Notes under the pieces: model-generated | What the model saw: only the letters and a program-made list of their open reading frames with translations | Told to the model about the DNA's origin: nothing | Database searches by the model: none | In this document: piece after piece, positions 61,973-64,000 of the stretch | Layout of the letters: every line of letters begins with the position of its first letter | Position numbering within the stretch: position 1 is the stretch's first letter | Translations under genes and position numbers: made by a program | NCBI RefSeq assembly: GCF_030816855.1 | Contig: NZ_JAUSYK010000001.1 | Location: 1,178,001-1,242,000 of the forward strand | Length of the DNA stretch: 64,000 nucleotides | Direction of reading: 5' to 3' | From: Arthrobacter sp. B3I4 | GTDB lineage: Bacteria; Actinomycetota; Actinomycetes; Actinomycetales; Micrococcaceae

Positions 61973-62182
61973 CTAGTGGACCAGTTCCCGGGTCATCCCG
62001 AAGGGAACCTGGTCCGAGAGAGCGGCAGTGTAGTGTCCGGGCTTGTGCCGGGTCAGCAGGATGCCATGGGTGCCGGTGAGCATGGCGAGCCGCTGGAGGC
62101 CCAGGACAGCGTCGTTGAGCCGTTCGTCCAGCAGCCTGCGGCTGTCGACTTGGATCTCGATGCACTCGCTCGCTGTGGTCAT
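61973..62182 (-). CDS. Small conserved-looking hypothetical protein
   Basis: A 69-residue protein, MTTASECIEIQVDSRRLLDERLNDAVLGLQRLAMLTGTHGILLTRHKPGHYTAALSDQVPFGMTRELVH. It looks folded (helix LLDERLNDAVLGLQRLAML, then a strand GILLTRHKPGHYTAALS). AGGAAAG lies 10 bases before the ATG. Function unknown. Confidence 0.6.
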   Translation of the reverse strand: MTTASECIEIQVDSRRLLDERLNDAVLGLQRLAMLTGTHGILLTRHKPGHYTAALSDQVPFGMTRELVH

Positions 62183-62409
62183 TGCACTGTCTTTCCTAGG
62201 AGGGAGCCGCGGTGGTGCCGGACGGCTGAAGTGAGACTAGCCTCGGACTTAAATGCAAGTCAATTCGCCACGCGGACGGGACCGGGGGCAGCGAGTGGGG
62301 CGTCCCGGGCCGGCCGAAAGCCGTCGCAGAGCGGAAACGGGATAATCTTCACCGGAACCAACATTTATCGGTACAGATCGACACCGACAACAAAATCAGG
62401 CAGAGGCGG

Positions 62410-63201
62410 ATGCGGGCAATGGCGCAAGACCAACCAGGAAAGTTGTCCGGCCGGTGGCGGGTCTTCCACGACAAGTTCGTGGTGGAGGAGCGCTACATGG
62501 GTCCCGGCGCCCGGCGGAACCTCTACCGGACCGCCGTGATGCTGATGGCCGTCGGCGCCGTGCTGTTCACCTTCATTCTGATCAGTGTCCTGCAGCGCGG
62601 CGGCATCAGTGTGGTCGACGAACCGGTCCGTTCCGGACTGATGACACTGCGGGCGGAGCCTGCCACGACGATCATGATCATCCTCGCCGTCGTCTTCGGG
62701 CCCATCGGGCTGCCCATCATCATCCTGGTGATCACCGTGGCGTGGGGGCTGCTGGCCAAGCACGCCTGGCGCCCGATGGTGCTGGCCGGCGCCATGCTGA
62801 CCGGGGTCATCCTGGCCCAGATCATTGGCCGGACGGTCGGCCGGCAGCGCCCGCCCACGAACCTCATGCTCTTCGGGGCTGACTCCACCTTTTCGTTCCC
62901 CTCAGGACATGTGCTGGGCGCCTGCGACTTCCTTCTGGTCACGGCCTTCCTGGTCTTCTCGCGTCGCAAAAACCCGAAAGCCGCCGTCGCCGGCTTTGCC
63001 CTGGCCGGCCTCGGGATCTTTTTCGCCGCGGTCAGCCGGCTGTACCTCGGCTACCACTGGACCACCGACGCCCTCGCCTCGCTCTCCATCTCGTTCGTGA
63101 TCCTCGGGGCCGTGATGATGCTGGACATCTGGCGGACGGCCCGGGTTCCCGGCGAGCAGATCACTGGCAAGCTCTCCAAACAGGAGAGCTCTTCCGCCTA
63201 A
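62410..63201 (+). CDS. PAP2-superfamily membrane phosphatase
   Basis: A 263-residue membrane protein with six hydrophobic segments. The three PAP2 catalytic motifs are present in order: GRTVGRQRPP, FPSGHVLG and SRLYLGYHWTTD. These are the phosphatases that hydrolyse undecaprenyl pyrophosphate or phosphatidyl-glycerol phosphate; which one is not determined. In-frame ATG at 62410 or 62419 may start it. Confidence 0.85.
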   Translation: MRAMAQDQPGKLSGRWRVFHDKFVVEERYMGPGARRNLYRTAVMLMAVGAVLFTFILISVLQRGGISVVDEPVRSGLMTLRAEPATTIMIILAVVFGPIGLPIIILVITVAWGLLAKHAWRPMVLAGAMLTGVILAQIIGRTVGRQRPPTNLMLFGADSTFSFPSGHVLGACDFLLVTAFLVFSRRKNPKAAVAGFALAGLGIFFAAVSRLYLGYHWTTDALASLSISFVILGAVMMLDIWRTARVPGEQITGKLSKQESSSA

Positions 63202-63233
63202 CATCGGCCTCTGCAGGCGCTGGCTGCCGAAGG

Positions 63234-63521
63234 TTACTGGTGCCTGCGGCCTTCGAGCTCGGCCCGGAGCCCGGCATTGACGGCCTCCAGCTCCAGAACC
63301 TTCGCCACCCCCGCCAGATTGAGACCCTCTTCCAGGAGTTCGCTGATCCGCCGCAGCACCGCGAGGTCCGCATTGCTGTACTGCCGCGTCCCCCCGGCGG
63401 TGCGGTCCGGTGTCAGCAGACCCTTCCGCTCGTACAGCCGGATATTCTGCTGGCCGGTCCCGACCAACTGGGCCACCACGGAAATGGCATAAACGCCCAG
63501 CTCCTGGCCGTGATCCGTCAC
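63234..63521 (-). CDS. HspR-like MerR-family regulator
   Basis: A 95-residue MerR protein, short as for HspR. VYAISVVAQLVGTGQQNIRLYERKGLLTPDRTAGGTRQYSNADLAVLRRISELLEEGLNLAGVAKVLELE has the MerR winged-helix (usually R-x-Y-E-x-x-GLL) plus a short dimerisation helix; no effector domain follows. The GTG at 63521 is chosen because AAGGAG lies five bases upstream (63527-63532); an extra 24 residues to 63593 are rejected. Divergent from hsp20. By family it should repress heat-shock genes with help of DnaK. Confidence 0.85.
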   Translation of the reverse strand: MTDHGQELGVYAISVVAQLVGTGQQNIRLYERKGLLTPDRTAGGTRQYSNADLAVLRRISELLEEGLNLAGVAKVLELEAVNAGLRAELEGRRHQ

Positions 63522-63587
63522 GAGTACTCCTTCTCTGCCCCTACTGGTTGCGGTGCCGGCGTGCCATCTGGCCGGTATGACTTCCTC

Positions 63588-63616
63588 TTGCAACAGTGTG
63601 GCACTAGTGCTATAAA
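63588..63616 (+). promoter_or_regulatory. Hsp20 promoter with operator in the spacer
   Basis: TTGCAA (63588-63593) and TATAAA (63611-63616) are exactly 17 bases apart. The spacer ends in the palindrome GCACTAGTGC (63601-63610), abutting the -10. A further half-site AGTGC lies at 63642-63646 in AGTGCTACT, matching AGTGCTATA at 63606. A MerR-type regulator such as the HspR-like protein next door is the likely binder. Confidence 0.65.
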
Positions 63617-63695
63617 AAATCTATATCCACCACCACAGATCAGTGCTACTGGATATCCGGAAGAACTTAGGATTCTCATACGAAGGAGTGAGAAA

Positions 63696-64000
63696 TGATG
63701 TTGATGCGTACGGACCCGTTCCGCGAACTGGACCGGCTGACCCAGCAAGTCTTAGGCACCACGGCGCGGCCGGCCGCCATGCCGATGGACGCTTGGCAGG
63801 AGGACGGCGAGTTCGTCGTCGCGTTCGATCTTCCGGGCGTCAACGTGGACTCGGTCGACCTCGACATTGAGCGGAACGTTCTGACAGTCAGGGCCGAACG
63901 TCGGGACCCGGCCCAGCCCAACGTCGAATTGATCGCCTCGGAGCGGCCGCGCGGCGTTTTCAGCCGCCAGCTCATCCTGGGCGACACGCTGGACACCGAG
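63696..64000 (+). CDS. Hsp20/alpha-crystallin small heat-shock protein (3' end cut by window)
   Basis: The frame from ATG 63696 reads [21 protein letters not shown] and then the alpha-crystallin core, with [23 protein letters not shown] and [12 protein letters not shown], ending in [14 protein letters not shown] at the right edge. The gene continues outside. GAAGGAGTGAGAA precedes the start. It is an ATP-independent chaperone; with the divergent HspR-like gene it makes a heat-shock module. Confidence 0.85.

Noticed and set aside
1..64000. tRNA, rRNA, CRISPR arrays, insertion sequences or phage integrase
   Set aside because: No T-loop/anticodon arrangement, no regularly spaced direct repeats with unique spacers, and no transposase or integrase motifs were seen by reading the window.

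Overview
The window looks like a chromosomal segment of a high-GC actinobacterium of the Micrococcaceae, most likely an Arthrobacter or Pseudarthrobacter relative. The basis is the strong G/C third-position bias, frequent GTG starts, ATGA-type gene overlaps, and a set of small families common in that group (DUF6221-, DUF6480-, DUF2630- and DUF1992-like proteins, ANTAR and universal-stress proteins). This assignment is an inference from the sequence alone. I see no tRNA, rRNA, CRISPR array, transposase or integrase.

Layout. 0-2 kb: end of a membrane GT2 (cellulose-synthase-like) gene and a STAS-like gene. 2-6 kb: an alpha/beta hydrolase, then a convergent pair made of a GHKL (MORC/MutL-like) ATPase and a stand-alone PD-(D/E)XK nuclease of the HsdR N-terminal type, a candidate defence module. 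6-8 kb: an ArsR/SRPBCC pair with a leaderless-type promoter whose operator covers the start codon, and an SDR. 8-25 kb: an extracellular polysaccharide region. A secreted PKD protein points left. A likely operon reads right: three GT2s, a polytopic membrane protein, a GH16 glycanase and an APH-fold protein. An acyl-CoA ligase and a three-domain nucleotidyltransferase/kinase/methyltransferase-like protein follow. A flippase and a GT4 point back. Two intergenic regions in this cluster share a helically phased CAAGTA repeat.

25-32 kb: housekeeping and membrane genes, including a Na+/H+ antiporter fused to a UBP zinc finger and a secreted subtilase. 32-38 kb: a GntR-controlled MatC / CoA-transferase / fused carboxyltransferase operon that looks like a malonate-type dicarboxylate route without an encoded biotin carrier. 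38-53 kb: small stress and redox genes, several with hairpin terminators. They include DJ-1/PfpI, VOC, cupin, lipases, GAF-ANTAR, a frameshifted MgtA-type P-ATPase, a phosphoribosyltransferase-hydrolase fusion, DUF302, epimerases, USP and an aldo/keto reductase. 53-62 kb: a FadR-type regulator divergent from a sugar-acid operon (ABC importer, galactonate dehydratase, KDPGal aldolase, KDG kinase, mannonate dehydratase). 62-64 kb: PAP2 phosphatase and an HspR-like regulator divergent from an hsp20 gene that runs off the window.

How the genes work together. The 8-25 kb block would make, export and remodel a surface glycan. The 32-38 kb block would import a small dicarboxylate, charge it with CoA and decarboxylate or transcarboxylate it. 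The 53-62 kb block would import a sugar acid and feed it through 2-keto-3-deoxy intermediates to pyruvate and a triose phosphate. Start positions were chosen from ribosome binding sites, overlaps and family length; all functions are inferred from motifs.
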